A stretch of DNA of 64,000 nt from Lentisphaeraceae bacterium. GTDB taxonomy: Bacteria; Verrucomicrobiota; Lentisphaeria; Lentisphaerales; Lentisphaeraceae. The stretch is taken from assembly GCA_021232515.1 (NCBI GenBank), contig JAJPOQ010000022.1, positions 27,344-91,343 on the forward strand, read 5' to 3'. The notes below the pieces were generated by a model. The model was not told where the DNA came from, searched no databases, and saw nothing but the letters and a program-made list of their open reading frames with translations. Each line of letters begins with the position of its first letter. Positions within the stretch are counted from its first letter, which is position 1. The position numbers were made by a program, and so were the translations under genes. Below, piece after piece: positions 44,786-54,332 of this stretch.

Positions 44786-45560
44786 GTTCTTTTTATTTTT
44801 TACTCTAAGCGTTAGTGCTCTTCTTGCCGATGACTCGGCTCGTCTGGAGAAGGCAAATACTTTGTTCGAAAAAGCGAGTAAGGCTGCGTTAAGTGATCCA
44901 GATAAATCGAAGAAGTTTTACAAAGAGGCGATCTTAAATTATCAATTTTTAATTGATGAACAAGGTTATAGTTCTCCTGAATTATTTACGAATACGGGAA
45001 ATGCTTATTTCTTCTCAGGAGATCTTGGGTTAGCAATCGTTAACTATCAAAAAGCTCTTCGTTTAGAGCCGGGAAATTCGGATGTTTTACACAACTTAAA
45101 GTTTGTTCGAGCTCAAGTGATAGATGAGTTGCCAGAGAGCATGACTGAAAAAGTTGTGAGAACGATTTTTTTCTGGCACTCGTGGAGCTTAGAGTGTCGT
45201 ATAGTTTTCTTTGCATTGTTTAACTTAGTCTTGTGGAGTTTACTTGGCCTAAATCACTTTAAGACTATTCCACGCTTTACACAGTATGTTTTTAGTTCCT
45301 TATTCATCTGTTTATTAATGGGAACTTCACTTGGAGTGACTATCTCTGGTTGGGATAATGGTGTGGATGGAGTCATCACTGAAAAAGAAGTTATAGCGCG
45401 TCAGGGAAATGGACATATATATGAACCAGCCTTCATGACTCCTCTTCACAGCGGTACGGAGTTTTCCATCTTAGACAGTAGAGAGAATTGGCTTTATGTA
45501 GAGTTGTTGGATGGCAGCAAATGCTGGTTGCCGAAACAGAGTCTGACTTTTATAGATTAA
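44778..45560 (+). CDS. batE: BatE-like protein: TPR repeats, two membrane helices and SH3 domain
   Basis: 260 residues with a signal peptide (FFLFFTLSVSALLA). TPR units are seen at about 20-105 (NTGNAYFFSGDLGLAIVNYQKAL, as separate motifs). Two membrane helices follow (FFALFNLVLWSLLGL; SSLFICLLMGTSLGV). A bacterial SH3 domain ends the protein (FSILDSRENWLYVELLDG, CWLPKQSL). This is the last gene of the seven-gene run that starts with moxR. No clear terminator follows within the 70 bases before the aminotransferase. Confidence 0.87.
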   Translation: MFKFFLFFTLSVSALLADDSARLEKANTLFEKASKAALSDPDKSKKFYKEAILNYQFLIDEQGYSSPELFTNTGNAYFFSGDLGLAIVNYQKALRLEPGNSDVLHNLKFVRAQVIDELPESMTEKVVRTIFFWHSWSLECRIVFFALFNLVLWSLLGLNHFKTIPRFTQYVFSSLFICLLMGTSLGVTISGWDNGVDGVITEKEVIARQGNGHIYEPAFMTPLHSGTEFSILDSRENWLYVELLDGSKCWLPKQSLTFID

Positions 45561-45631
45561 GTCAACTGAAGACTGGACAGCTTTTATTTACAGAGCTTGT
45601 GTAGAAGCAAGATAATATTGGTGAATAGATC

Positions 45632-46798
45632 ATGAATAATGCGTCAGCTCGTGTAAAACAACTTCAAAATACGATGGCTCCAATTCATCGCTTTTGTGTT
45701 GAATCTACTTGGGCTCAAAAAGATCCCACAGCAGACTGTTGTGACTTTACCTTTGGCAATCCCCATGAACTTCCTTTAGACTCTTATGTCGATGCTTTGT
45801 CGAAGTCTCTTAAGCCTCAGAATAAGGACTGGTTTGCTTATAAACAAAGCGAAAGTGATGCTCAAGAGACTATTGCCAAATCATTAACTGAGCGCTTTAA
45901 CCATAAGTTTGATTCTGCTGATGTGGTTTTGACAAATGGAGCGATAGCAGCTTTGAACTTAGTACTAAACCTTATCGTTGAGGCGGGTGATGAAGTTATG
46001 TTTATGACTCCACATTGGTTTTTATACGAAGGTTTGATTTTAGAAGCTGGCGGCCAAGCTAGAAAAGTTTCTTTGACTGAAGAAACATTTGAGCTGGATC
46101 TTCAAGCGATAGAAGCTGGTATAAATACTAAGACAAAAGCTGTGATCATCAATTCCCCTCATAATCCATCCGGCAAAATTGTGACTAAAACGCAATTAAT
46201 TGCTTTAAGTGAAATTTTAAAAAGAAAAAGTGATGAGTTTGGTCTAGAGATCTACCTCATTTCTGACGAAGCTTATAGTCAGATTCTTTTTGATGATCAG
46301 GAGTTTATCAGCCCAGTTACTTTATATGATAATAGTTTTCTGGTTTATACCTATGGCAAAGTTCATTTGACGCCTGGGCAACGTATTGGTTACATCGCTA
46401 TGCCTGAAACTCTTAAGGGGCAAGAGGAGTTTCGAGAAGCACTAAATGTTTTGCAGATGTTCAAAGGTTGGGCTTTCCCAAATGCACTGCTTCAGCACTC
46501 TATAAATGACTTGGAAAAGATTTCGATAAATTTGGAAGATCTTCAACGTAAGCGAGATGTGTTAGTAAAGAACTTAGTCGACTTTGGCTATGAAGTTTTT
46601 GAGCCGGAATCGACCTTTTACTTGTTGGTAAAGTCTCCTATAGACAGTGCGTGGAACTTTGTCGAAAAGTTGGCCAATGAGAAGGTTTATTGTCTGCCGG
46701 GAGAGACTTTTGGATTGCCTGGTTATTTTAGAATATCTTTGACTGCAAATCAGAGCATGATTGATAAAGCTTTACCTGTTTTCAGAAGCGCGCTTTAG
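45632..46798 (+). CDS. Class I/II PLP-dependent aminotransferase
   Basis: 388 residues of the aspartate-aminotransferase fold. The landmarks are [47 protein letters not shown] and the PLP Lys in [16 protein letters not shown]. The C-terminal substrate-binding Arg is in [10 protein letters not shown]. The substrate is not clear; an aspartate/aromatic-type amino acid is plausible. It is separated from the Bat operon by 71 bases and ends four bases into the convergent hybrid kinase gene. Confidence 0.88.
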   Translation: MNNASARVKQLQNTMAPIHRFCVESTWAQKDPTADCCDFTFGNPHELPLDSYVDALSKSLKPQNKDWFAYKQSESDAQETIAKSLTERFNHKFDSADVVLTNGAIAALNLVLNLIVEAGDEVMFMTPHWFLYEGLILEAGGQARKVSLTEETFELDLQAIEAGINTKTKAVIINSPHNPSGKIVTKTQLIALSEILKRKSDEFGLEIYLISDEAYSQILFDDQEFISPVTLYDNSFLVYTYGKVHLTPGQRIGYIAMPETLKGQEEFREALNVLQMFKGWAFPNALLQHSINDLEKISINLEDLQRKRDVLVKNLVDFGYEVFEPESTFYLLVKSPIDSAWNFVEKLANEKVYCLPGETFGLPGYFRISLTANQSMIDKALPVFRSAL

Positions 46799-49050
46799 CC
46801 GGTGTTTTCTTTATGAGAAAATGAGTAAGGTAAGAAGTTCATGAGTTCATTGAAAAGCTTACTTTTATCTATTGGCTTATGAATGAAGGAGTCAAAAGAC
46901 TTTTGAAACTCTTGGCTATTTACATCGACTAAGGAAGCTGAAACGGCAATGATCTTTGGAGCGTCGTCCATATATGTTTTGATTTTGTCGGCGGCTTCAA
47001 AGCCATCTAGCTTTGGCATCTTTATATCCATAAGAATAAGTTCAGGTTTCCAAAGCATTGTTTGAGAAACTACATCTACACCATTTTTTGCAGTTTGAAC
47101 TTTAAGACCTCTATTCTCCAAAACCTTGAGGATGTATTTGAGGTTATCTTCATTGTCATCGGCTATTAATATTTTATTATCTTCAAAGCCGACGTAGTCA
47201 AGCATCTCCATATTTAGCATGCTGTTTTCTTGAACTGGGTACTTAACGACTTCTCGATATGGTAGGGAAATAGTGAACTCTGAACCTTCGTGAAGTTTAC
47301 TTGTAACACTTATATCACCTTCCATGAGATTCGTAATTCTCTGACTTATAGCAAGACCCAAACCAGTTCCTTGGTAAAGCTTATCACCTTGGTTTTTAGC
47401 TTGGATAAAGTCGCTGAAAATAAGTTTACAGTCTTCTTCCGTTATGCCGATACCTGTGTCTTTTACTTTGATGACTATATCTGCAAGATTGTGCTCATCA
47501 TCGGCATAATTGAATTCTGCAGAGACGGTGACAGAACCTCTATCGGTAAATTTTATGGCATTGCCAATGATATTAGTCAAAACTTGCCTGAGACGCATCT
47601 CATCGATAATAAGTATACTTGGGAAGCTCTCTGGAATAGACGCTGAAAGTTTGAGGTTTTTATTTTGAGCAACAATTTTTAACATTTCGGTAGTTTCAGT
47701 AATAACCGTTTTTACAGATCCCTCAGTAGGGCATAGATGGAAACTACCAGACTCAATTTTCGACATGTCGAGTACATCATTTATGAGCGACATGAGGTTA
47801 TTACCACTATTGGTGATGGAATTTAAATAATTGACTCTCTCTTTATTAGTTTCGTCACCCTTGAGTATCTCAGAAAAACCTAGTATAGCATTCATCGGCG
47901 TACGAATTTCATGACTCATATTTGCTAAGAAGGCGCCTTTTGCTTTGTTGGCAGACTCTGCTTCTTCTTTAGCTTGTTGAAGTTCTTTTGTGCGTTGTTG
48001 AACTAGGTCTTCTAAATTTTCTCGGAACTTATTTACTTCGTCAGTCATCTCATTGAAGACTAGTGAAAGTTCGCTTATTTCGTCATTGCCAGAGATAGGA
48101 GCTTTTGCGGTGCTATTTCCTTCCTTGAACTCTTTGATCTTTTCGTTAAGTGAATCGATTGGTTTTGTTAAGGATGAAGAGAACTTTAGACCTAAGATAA
48201 GACTGAAGATCGTCACTATAGACGAGATGATTATAACACTGAGTTTTATGGCGTTTAGTTCTCTAAGTATTTCTTGCTCATTTTGCGTAATAAGAACGGT
48301 ATGGTTGGAGTCTGCAAAAAAGTTGCCAATGATTTTTTGATTATTTTTATGAATTATTAAGCTTTTACTTGTTGAGAGCATCTTTCGTGTTTTTGGAGGC
48401 AAAATAGTTAAGAGTTTATTGGGATCTCTATGAGAAATATAGCGAGATTTACTATCGATCAATGAAGCAAAACCAGTTTCTCCGACGTTTAGGTGAGAAA
48501 CGATCTTTTGAACTTTTTCCATATTTAATTGTGCGGCTATAACAGCTTTGACATTTCCTTTAATATCCAGCATAGGAGCGGTAAATGTGGTGATGAAGCG
48601 AACAGGATCTGGAATAAAATATGCCGTGGATACTTGTGATTTTTTTGTGCTTAGTGTATCGAGAAAAAAGGGGGCATACTTCCAGCCACTAGAGTAGTTA
48701 TAGTCTGTTGAAACTATAACGTCGCCATCTGGAGAGAGAACTGTGATGTCGTCATAGGTCCCTAAAAGATTTTTCATTTTTATTAATTCATCTTTTAGCT
48801 TTTCTGGATTCTCAAGTGCCGATAAAACTCTGTCATTTTGAGCTATTATAGACGCATTTTGAAATGAACTTATATAGACGTTGTTAACGTTGTGTAAGAG
48901 TTCTTTTGCTAAACTTTTTGAGGTTACGTGATACTTGGATAAGGCGGCCTTTTTTATGAAGAATAAAGAAGTAAACGTGATGAGTAAAACAGTGACTGTT
49001 GTTAAGGCAAGAAAGTGAAGAAGAATTCTTTTTTTAATCTTATTCTTCAT
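46795..49050 (-). CDS. Hybrid sensor histidine kinase (Cache, HAMP, HisKA, HATPase, receiver)
   Basis: 751 residues. A membrane helix at about 10-32 and another near 275-295 bracket a dCache-type periplasmic sensor ([20 protein letters not shown]). HAMP ([13 protein letters not shown]) leads into a coiled coil, then HisKA with phospho-His in [20 protein letters not shown]. HATPase_c has [16 protein letters not shown] and [10 protein letters not shown]. The receiver has acceptor Asp in [11 protein letters not shown]. The start lies inside the end of the PotD-like gene (11-base overlap), so the pair is translated together and likely works as a sensing unit. Confidence 0.93.
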   Translation of the reverse strand: MKNKIKKRILLHFLALTTVTVLLITFTSLFFIKKAALSKYHVTSKSLAKELLHNVNNVYISSFQNASIIAQNDRVLSALENPEKLKDELIKMKNLLGTYDDITVLSPDGDVIVSTDYNYSSGWKYAPFFLDTLSTKKSQVSTAYFIPDPVRFITTFTAPMLDIKGNVKAVIAAQLNMEKVQKIVSHLNVGETGFASLIDSKSRYISHRDPNKLLTILPPKTRKMLSTSKSLIIHKNNQKIIGNFFADSNHTVLITQNEQEILRELNAIKLSVIIISSIVTIFSLILGLKFSSSLTKPIDSLNEKIKEFKEGNSTAKAPISGNDEISELSLVFNEMTDEVNKFRENLEDLVQQRTKELQQAKEEAESANKAKGAFLANMSHEIRTPMNAILGFSEILKGDETNKERVNYLNSITNSGNNLMSLINDVLDMSKIESGSFHLCPTEGSVKTVITETTEMLKIVAQNKNLKLSASIPESFPSILIIDEMRLRQVLTNIIGNAIKFTDRGSVTVSAEFNYADDEHNLADIVIKVKDTGIGITEEDCKLIFSDFIQAKNQGDKLYQGTGLGLAISQRITNLMEGDISVTSKLHEGSEFTISLPYREVVKYPVQENSMLNMEMLDYVGFEDNKILIADDNEDNLKYILKVLENRGLKVQTAKNGVDVVSQTMLWKPELILMDIKMPKLDGFEAADKIKTYMDDAPKIIAVSASLVDVNSQEFQKSFDSFIHKPIDKSKLFNELMNFLPYSFSHKENTG

Positions 49051-50107
49051 TTTTGATGCCTACTTTAAACTTAGCAAAAAGTTGTTGTGTTAGCGCATTA
49101 TCTTCTTTACTTTTTAAATAGTAACGAGCTTTATTACGATCTTGCTCTGACATATTTACCAAAGGGTTTTCACGGATTTCTTTCGTCATGTACTTCTCAG
49201 AACCTTGGATGCCATTTGCATAGTAAAATTCATTTGAGAATTCAGCTGCAGCCTTGTGAGTTGAAAGGTAGTTGAGAAGCTTATAAGCATTTGTCTCGTT
49301 TGGAGCGTTTGTTGTAAGACAAATACTTTCAGACCATGCGTTAAAGCCATTTTGAGGGATGAGAAACTTGATGTGCGGGTTTTCTTGTTGGTAGCTTGCA
49401 CAATCACCACTGTAAGTATGAGCTATGGCTATTTTACCACTGACTAAGTCATCTAGGTTTGAAAAAGTTTCGTTTATGCGTGGTTCATTGGCAATAAGTT
49501 TGTCTGTAAAGGTGTTAATATTTTTAATTATGTCATCGGTGAATACATTTCGCGCTCGATAATCAAACTTTACAGCAGTCAATGAAGCCAAGAAATAATC
49601 AACAGGGTCATCGAGAATGGCCACCTTCCCTTTAAATTGAGGTTCATATAGAAAAGAATAATCGGTATATTCTTTCGTCACCTGTTTGGTGTCGATAGCA
49701 AACCCTGTTGCGCCATATGAGTAGGGAACGCCTATCTCTTTAAATTCTTGAAAGTGTTTTGTGTACTTATCTATATTTTTTAGTTTTTGAGTATCTAGCT
49801 TTTTTATAAGCTTAATGCCGATAAATTGGTCTTTAGCCATATGACTATCAAAAATTGTTAAGTCACAGAATTCAGGGTTGGCTCTCAAGTTTGCCAATTG
49901 CTCTTCGATCGTATCGAATTCTTTGAGGACTACTTTTATGCCAGTTTCCAGCTCAAACTGTTTCAGAACATTTAGAGAAGTGTACTCTTTCCAGCTGTAT
50001 AAAATGACGGTTTTTGAAGTGTTGATGATTGGCTCATCTGCTTGTTTTGCCTTATTGCAGGAGACTACAAAAAATATAAAGCATATGTTAATGAGTCGCG
50101 AGAACAT
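49040..50107 (-). CDS. PotD-like polyamine-type periplasmic binding lipoprotein
   Basis: 355 residues from ATG 50107, which places a short signal with lipobox (IFFVVSC) first; an upstream start at 50131 adds eight residues. It has the PotD/PotF pattern: [42 protein letters not shown] and [14 protein letters not shown]. Family members bind spermidine or putrescine. No permease or ATPase gene is near; the gene directly downstream is a hybrid kinase. It is therefore proposed as a sensor subunit, not a transporter subunit. This is inference. Confidence 0.85.
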   Translation of the reverse strand: MFSRLINICFIFFVVSCNKAKQADEPIINTSKTVILYSWKEYTSLNVLKQFELETGIKVVLKEFDTIEEQLANLRANPEFCDLTIFDSHMAKDQFIGIKLIKKLDTQKLKNIDKYTKHFQEFKEIGVPYSYGATGFAIDTKQVTKEYTDYSFLYEPQFKGKVAILDDPVDYFLASLTAVKFDYRARNVFTDDIIKNINTFTDKLIANEPRINETFSNLDDLVSGKIAIAHTYSGDCASYQQENPHIKFLIPQNGFNAWSESICLTTNAPNETNAYKLLNYLSTHKAAAEFSNEFYYANGIQGSEKYMTKEIRENPLVNMSEQDRNKARYYLKSKEDNALTQQLFAKFKVGIKNEE

Positions 50108-50349
50108 TTTATCCAATCCAAAGTTAGTCATGAGATATAATAATTATCAGGTATATAGACTGCCGAATCAAGGATTACCAAGAATTTATTTTTTAGACTT
50201 TAGCAGAGCATTTTATAAAAGAAACTTATTGAGTGTAAAAAGTAATGTCGATTGATCAGTGTTTTTGACAAATATGCAAGGCGAAGTTCAGTAGCAGTTA
50301 GTCTGAGGATGTGTTTAGTATTTAATAAAAACACAAAAAAGGCATACTT

Positions 50350-51726
50350 ATGAAAATTGTACTGACTCTCTTTTTTATTTTAAATCTATCTATGTTTGGC
50401 GCTGAAAAGCCTAACATAGTTTTTATCTTCGCAGATGATTGGGGTTGGGGTGACTTAAGCTGTCATGGGCACCCATATATCAAAACTCCAAATATAGATC
50501 GCTTAGCCCAAGAAGGTACAGACTTTACTCGTTTTACTGTTGCCAGTGGAGTTTGCTCACCAAGCAGAACTTCTGTTATGACGGGGCACTTTCCAGCTCG
50601 TTACAGCATTGATGGACATTTCGCTTGGGTACCAAATAATCAAAAAAGAGGTATGCCGGATTGGCTTGATACAAAAGCTCCTTTATTGCCAAGAATGTTG
50701 CAGAAGGCGGGATATAGAACAGCTCACTTTGGTAAGTGGCACTTATCAAATAATATGATCCCAGATTCGCCCTTGCCTTCTGAGTATGGCTACGAAACTT
50801 ATGGAGCCTTTAACTGTGCTGGAGAGCAGATGCCTGTCCATGAGGATGCTATGCATGCCAATAAGTTTATTGAGAAGTCTCATGAAGAAGGTAAGCCTTT
50901 CTTCATCAATTTATGGATTCACGAACCACATACTCCTTTTCATACGGTTCCAAAGTATCAGTGGCGCTTTAAGAACTTGAAGGAGGAGGATAACATCTAT
51001 GCTTCTGTGCTTTCACATGCTGATGATCGTATAGGTGAAGTGTTGGATACACTCGACCGTTTGAAGATAGCAGATAATACAATGGTTATATTTAGTTCTG
51101 ATAATGGCCCAGCAAGAGCTAAGAGACCAGGTGAACTAAAGCTTTCTTATGATACTGCTACTGGCGCAGGGTGGGGAATAAATGCGGCTAAAGGAGTTAC
51201 TGGTGGCAGAAAAGGTTATAAAGGCTCATTATTTGAAGGTGGTGTTGGTGTTCCATTTATCGTGCGCTGGCCGGGTAAAGTAAAAGCAGGAGCTGTAAAT
51301 ACTTTGTCTCCTATATCTGCGGTCGATTTACTGCCAACATTTTGTGAGATTGCAGAAGCAGAATTACCAAAGTCGTATACAGCTGATGGGGTATCTCAAC
51401 TGGACGCTCTCAATGGAGTAAATTTGAAGCCTGAGCGCATCAAACCTTTATTTTGGAGAATGAAGGCCGGTTGGTCAGAGTCTCGCAAAAAAGGTTTTCA
51501 CTGGGTTGCTTATGCAGTTGCTTTTGATCGTTGGAAACTGCTTTCAAATACAGATGGAAGTTATTTTGAAATGTATGATTTAATTGATGATCCTTTTGAA
51601 GAAAAAAATATCGCTACAGAAAAAACTCAAACAGCGAAAGAATTACTAGCGATGATTGAGGCATGGAAGCAAGAGCTGCCTCTTAAACCAATGGGTAATG
51701 TCTTTTCAAAAGAGCGTACTAAATAA
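50350..51726 (+). CDS. Secreted sulfatase (arylsulfatase A-like)
   Basis: 458 residues with a signal peptide (IVLTLFFILNLSMFGAEK). Formylglycine site SGVCSPSRTSVMTG, Cys type and fully canonical. FADDWGWGDLSCHG, HFGKWHLS and FSSDNGPA supply the metal and sulfate contacts. It is the third sulfatase in the window. The flanking kinase/PotD pair is divergent. A terminator lies at 51837-51867. Confidence 0.94.
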   Translation: MKIVLTLFFILNLSMFGAEKPNIVFIFADDWGWGDLSCHGHPYIKTPNIDRLAQEGTDFTRFTVASGVCSPSRTSVMTGHFPARYSIDGHFAWVPNNQKRGMPDWLDTKAPLLPRMLQKAGYRTAHFGKWHLSNNMIPDSPLPSEYGYETYGAFNCAGEQMPVHEDAMHANKFIEKSHEEGKPFFINLWIHEPHTPFHTVPKYQWRFKNLKEEDNIYASVLSHADDRIGEVLDTLDRLKIADNTMVIFSSDNGPARAKRPGELKLSYDTATGAGWGINAAKGVTGGRKGYKGSLFEGGVGVPFIVRWPGKVKAGAVNTLSPISAVDLLPTFCEIAEAELPKSYTADGVSQLDALNGVNLKPERIKPLFWRMKAGWSESRKKGFHWVAYAVAFDRWKLLSNTDGSYFEMYDLIDDPFEEKNIATEKTQTAKELLAMIEAWKQELPLKPMGNVFSKERTK

Positions 51727-51836
51727 TTATAAATTTACTCAGCTTTGCGTGAGTTTGTGATTTAGTTCATTTGCTGTACTCAGAATTATTCTATAGGCAG
51801 TAAGAAAAACGGATTGAATGAATTCAGTTGAAACTA

Positions 51837-51867
51837 GCTAATGGACTTATTGTTCATTAGCCTTTTT
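51837..51867 (+). terminator. Rho-independent terminator after the sulfatase gene
   Basis: Stem GCTAATGGAC / GTTCATTAGC (one G-T pair), 5-base loop, then C and T5. It is 110 bases past the stop. Confidence 0.75.
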
Positions 51868-51897
51868 ATATCTGTATATTTAAGCACCACTACATCA

Positions 51898-51930
51898 AAT
51901 CCAGACATAAAAAAAATCCAGACATAAAAA
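51898..51930. repeat. 17-base tandem direct repeat beside the tRNA terminator
   Basis: AATCCAGACATAAAAA occurs at 51898 and again 17 bases later at 51915. The second copy supplies the A-run (T-run on the minus strand) of the tRNA terminator. Confidence 0.8.
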
Positions 51931-51957
51931 AAGCCTTAGTTCGTTAGAACTAAGGCT
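51925..51957 (-). terminator. Rho-independent terminator of the tRNA-Tyr gene
   Basis: On the minus strand, an 11-bp perfect stem AGCCTTAGTTC / GAACTAAGGCT with a 4-base loop and a T7 run, starting 5 bases after the tRNA 3' end. Confidence 0.92.
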
Positions 51958-51961
51958 GAAG

Positions 51962-52042
51962 TGGTGGGGAGAAGATTCGAACTTCTGAAGCTTACGCAGC
52001 AGATTTACAGTCTGCCCCCTTTGACCGCTCGGGAACCCCACC
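51962..52042 (-). tRNA. tRNA-Tyr (anticodon GTA)
   Basis: On the minus strand the acceptor stem GGTGGGG / CCCCACC closes the molecule, with discriminator A and no encoded CCA. The anticodon arm GCAGA-CTGTAAA-TCTGC gives anticodon GTA. A long variable arm and a T arm AGAAG-TTCGAAT-CTTCT follow, as expected for class II tRNA-Tyr in bacteria. It is transcribed alone, with a promoter at 52060-52087 and a terminator directly after. Confidence 0.95.
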
Positions 52043-52059
52043 AATCATTAAGTGCACAT

Positions 52060-52087
52060 ATAGTATTTCGAATCCTTCTTTCCGCAA
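52060..52087 (-). promoter_or_regulatory. Predicted promoter of tRNA-Tyr
   Basis: On the minus strand TTGCGG (52087-52082), a 16-base spacer and TACTAT (52065-52060), about 17 bases before the mature 5' end. Confidence 0.45.
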
Positions 52088-52116
52088 GCTGAGTTTTGCG
52101 CTTTTTTTAACTTTTT

Positions 52117-52989
52117 TCAGTAGAGATTTTGCTTTTTTGGAATCAAGCGATTCTGAGGCAAGAACTTAGCTGAAAATCCACCCCAAATGACGCCTAAGAT
52201 GAGGCCTGCAATAGTCCCGAACTTGTTATTCACGAAAAAGAGGTTGAGAAAGCCAGATAAGATTAAGGCTGTAACAAACATGTGAAGTGCTGGTGTGATC
52301 TTTCCTGCGTACTTGACGTCTGTAAGTGAGCGCATCCATACAAAGCCATAAAGAGTTGCTGTGATGGCGCTCATGCCACCAAAGTGGGCACTGTTGAACT
52401 TGAACTCTATATAGTTAGTTAAGAGCGCAGAAGAGACTGTTAAGGCGATGAGGTAGACTTTGCCGCTTATGTCTTCGATAGTTCGGCAAAAATAAACTAA
52501 GAATACACAGGCAAATAAAAAGTGAATTAAGCTTTTATGTAGAAAAATGGGTGTGAGTAGTCGCCAAATTTGGCCACTTTTTATTTCGTCCAAGTTATTA
52601 TTGTACTGCGCTACTTCAATAAAACGATTTGCTTTGACTGAGCGTATATAGTCTATGTCGGTGTAGAAAAGGAAGTCGGCGTTATCCATATATTTCCCAA
52701 AGGAACACAAGAAAAAGACTATAATAGTGAGAGCAAGAAGGGCGAAGGTAACTCGACAGTCAGTAGAAATGAGTTCGTGAGCTAAGCCGATGTTTTTCTT
52801 TTTAGGGGTTTTGATGTGCTTATTAACGATGATCTTGGCCACTTCGACCTTATCTGTCAGGACTTGTAGGTCATGCTTATCATTTTGAGAATTGACCTGG
52901 GCATTTATATTGTGCTGTTTGAGAATGCCGACAAGTGTGTGAGCGCTTTCGGCTTTTTTGGTCGTCAGTATAGTTTTGTAGTCGCTCAT
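52117..52989 (-). CDS. Rhomboid-family membrane protein lacking the catalytic histidine
   Basis: 290 residues. An N-terminal cytoplasmic domain (about 1-75; YKTILTTKKAESAHTLVGIL) resembles the small domain before GlpG. It is followed by about six membrane helices. Rhomboid landmarks are present: WRLLTPIFLHKSLIHFLF in helix 1-2 and the serine motif FGGMSAITATLYGF. In the last helix, where GlpG has AHIAGLAVG with the catalytic His, this protein has GTIAGLILG (codon ACT, Thr). The Ser-His dyad is thus broken and it may be an inactive (iRhom/Derlin-like) relative. Soluble linker TPKKKN is basic. Confidence 0.82.
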   Translation of the reverse strand: MSDYKTILTTKKAESAHTLVGILKQHNINAQVNSQNDKHDLQVLTDKVEVAKIIVNKHIKTPKKKNIGLAHELISTDCRVTFALLALTIIVFFLCSFGKYMDNADFLFYTDIDYIRSVKANRFIEVAQYNNNLDEIKSGQIWRLLTPIFLHKSLIHFLFACVFLVYFCRTIEDISGKVYLIALTVSSALLTNYIEFKFNSAHFGGMSAITATLYGFVWMRSLTDVKYAGKITPALHMFVTALILSGFLNLFFVNNKFGTIAGLILGVIWGGFSAKFLPQNRLIPKKQNLY

Positions 52990-53050
52990 AACATTTCTTT
53001 GTCGTAGAAAGATACACTTAAATAGTAAATGCCCCTCTACTCATCCTTTC

Positions 53051-53075
53051 CGTAAAGTCTATCTGAGTCTTTACG
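53051..53075. repeat. Inverted repeat between the STN-like gene and the rhomboid gene
   Basis: A perfect 7-bp stem CGTAAAG / CTTTACG with an 11-base loop, without a T-run on either strand. It could end the five-gene minus-strand run or act in the rhomboid leader. Confidence 0.5.
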
Positions 53076-53097
53076 CAAGGTAGATGCCATGGACGAA

Positions 53098-53682
53098 TTA
53101 ACGAAGAATATTGAAGGCAGCTAGTCCTTCTTTAGCTTTCTTCTGATTGTCTGTAGTATTTGTCAAGCTAACCATGTTTTTGCTGGAGATATAAGCGATG
53201 GTTGATCCTTGAGGAAAGCTGACTCCCATGGTTTTAAAAAACTTAATAAGGTCATTCTTAGATAGATTATTTGGTTTTTTATTATTAACAAAACTTTTGA
53301 AGCTGTTACCCACTCGGTAGAACTTTGTGGTCAAGGATTTCTTTAGATCCTTAGAAATGAGTACAACTTTACCAGATGGATTCATGTTTAAACCCGCACT
53401 TTGACAGATGTAGCCTATAGCATCTTGGATAGGTACATCTGTTAAGTTCAGAGTTATCTCTGTAGTATCCTTAGAGTTGGAATACTGAACGATGATATTT
53501 ATACCCTTTTTATCTGGATCGACAGCTTTAGCTTGCTTTCGCACTTCACTGATTGCTTCTCTTAGAGTTGCTTTATCTAGTTTAAAACTAGGAATTTTCA
53601 GAGAAAGTTTTTGCTGAAGAGTAAGTTCTGCACTAAAAGCAGAGCTGATGATTAGTAAAAAGGGTATAAGAAATTTCATCAT
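53098..53682 (-). CDS. Small secreted protein with STN/secretin-N0-like domain
   Basis: 194 residues (MMK start; signal FLIPFLLIISSAFSA). Residues about 30-110 follow the STN pattern: IPSFKLDKATLREAISEVRKQ, INIIVQY, ITLNLTDVPIQDAIGYICQSAGL and GKVVLISKD. Such domains sit at the N-terminus of secretins and TonB receptors, but here there is no barrel domain. The remaining part (about 115-194) is unassigned. The start overlaps the upstream stop (TAATG), so it is translated with the 216-residue protein. Confidence 0.65.
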   Translation of the reverse strand: MMKFLIPFLLIISSAFSAELTLQQKLSLKIPSFKLDKATLREAISEVRKQAKAVDPDKKGINIIVQYSNSKDTTEITLNLTDVPIQDAIGYICQSAGLNMNPSGKVVLISKDLKKSLTTKFYRVGNSFKSFVNNKKPNNLSKNDLIKFFKTMGVSFPQGSTIAYISSKNMVSLTNTTDNQKKAKEGLAAFNILR

Positions 53683-54332
53683 TAATAGAAGATACCTTGT
53701 ACTGGAATACTTATGTGTTTGTTGTCCGAATTTACGATACGGATAGAAAGATCACAGTAATCCTCAGGCTTGTCATTTCCTGCAGGTAAAGTACCTGTTG
53801 CAGTAAAAACAAAGTTAGAACCAGGTTCTACTACTTTAGATTTATCGAAAGATGTAACAGCCTTTTTCATACCCTGAATGGCTTTTTTCATGCCTTCAAG
53901 TTTCTGCAGTAAGCCAGCTTTATTAGTTAGCTTATCTTCTGGATAGAGTAACTTAGCGTATCTTATAGCTTCATCATCTTTCATTTCTGTAACATTTTTG
54001 ATTCTATTTGAGATAGTTGTCTCTCTTGCTTTGAGCATTTGCTCTTGAGTGTATTTCTCAATGTGAAGAGGGAAGTCTATTTCTCTAGCTTTAACTAAAA
54101 GTGCAGCAGTGATGAAGTTGCTTTGTTTTAGTATGAAGCGGCTTTTACCATTATTAATGAGTTCAACAGTTATGCGAACACGAGTTCCTGTTTTAGCAAC
54201 AAATTCATGATTTACATCTGGAACTAAGTATGCTTTGACTTTGTAGTCAGCATTGGCAAAAGTTCTCATGGAATCTTCTTGTGCAAAAAGAACAGAACTA
54301 AATGTGAGTAGGAGTGTAAGTAAGTATTTCAT
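53682..54332 (-). CDS. Secreted protein of unknown function (216 aa)
   Basis: A signal peptide (YLLTLLLTFSSVLFA, then QED) and a mainly beta-strand body: KVKAYLVPDVNHEFV, TRVRITVELINNGKSRFIL, SNFVFTATGTLPAG and CDLSIRIV suggest Ig-like folds. A helical, Lys/Met-rich stretch (about 100-165: GLLQKLEGMKKAIQGMKKAV) interrupts them. It is coupled to the FHA-PEGA gene upstream and the STN gene downstream by TAATG overlaps, implying equal production of the three. I recognise no family. Confidence 0.6.
   Translation of the reverse strand: MKYLLTLLLTFSSVLFAQEDSMRTFANADYKVKAYLVPDVNHEFVAKTGTRVRITVELINNGKSRFILKQSNFITAALLVKAREIDFPLHIEKYTQEQMLKARETTISNRIKNVTEMKDDEAIRYAKLLYPEDKLTNKAGLLQKLEGMKKAIQGMKKAVTSFDKSKVVEPGSNFVFTATGTLPAGNDKPEDYCDLSIRIVNSDNKHISIPVQGIFY

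Noticed and set aside
49040..50107. Polyamine ABC transporter operon
   Set aside because: Only the binding protein is present; no permease or ATPase gene flanks it.
51898..51930. Attachment site or mobile-element scar at the tRNA-Tyr gene
   Set aside because: There is a 17-base tandem duplication but no integrase, no tRNA 3' duplicate and no foreign gene content around it.
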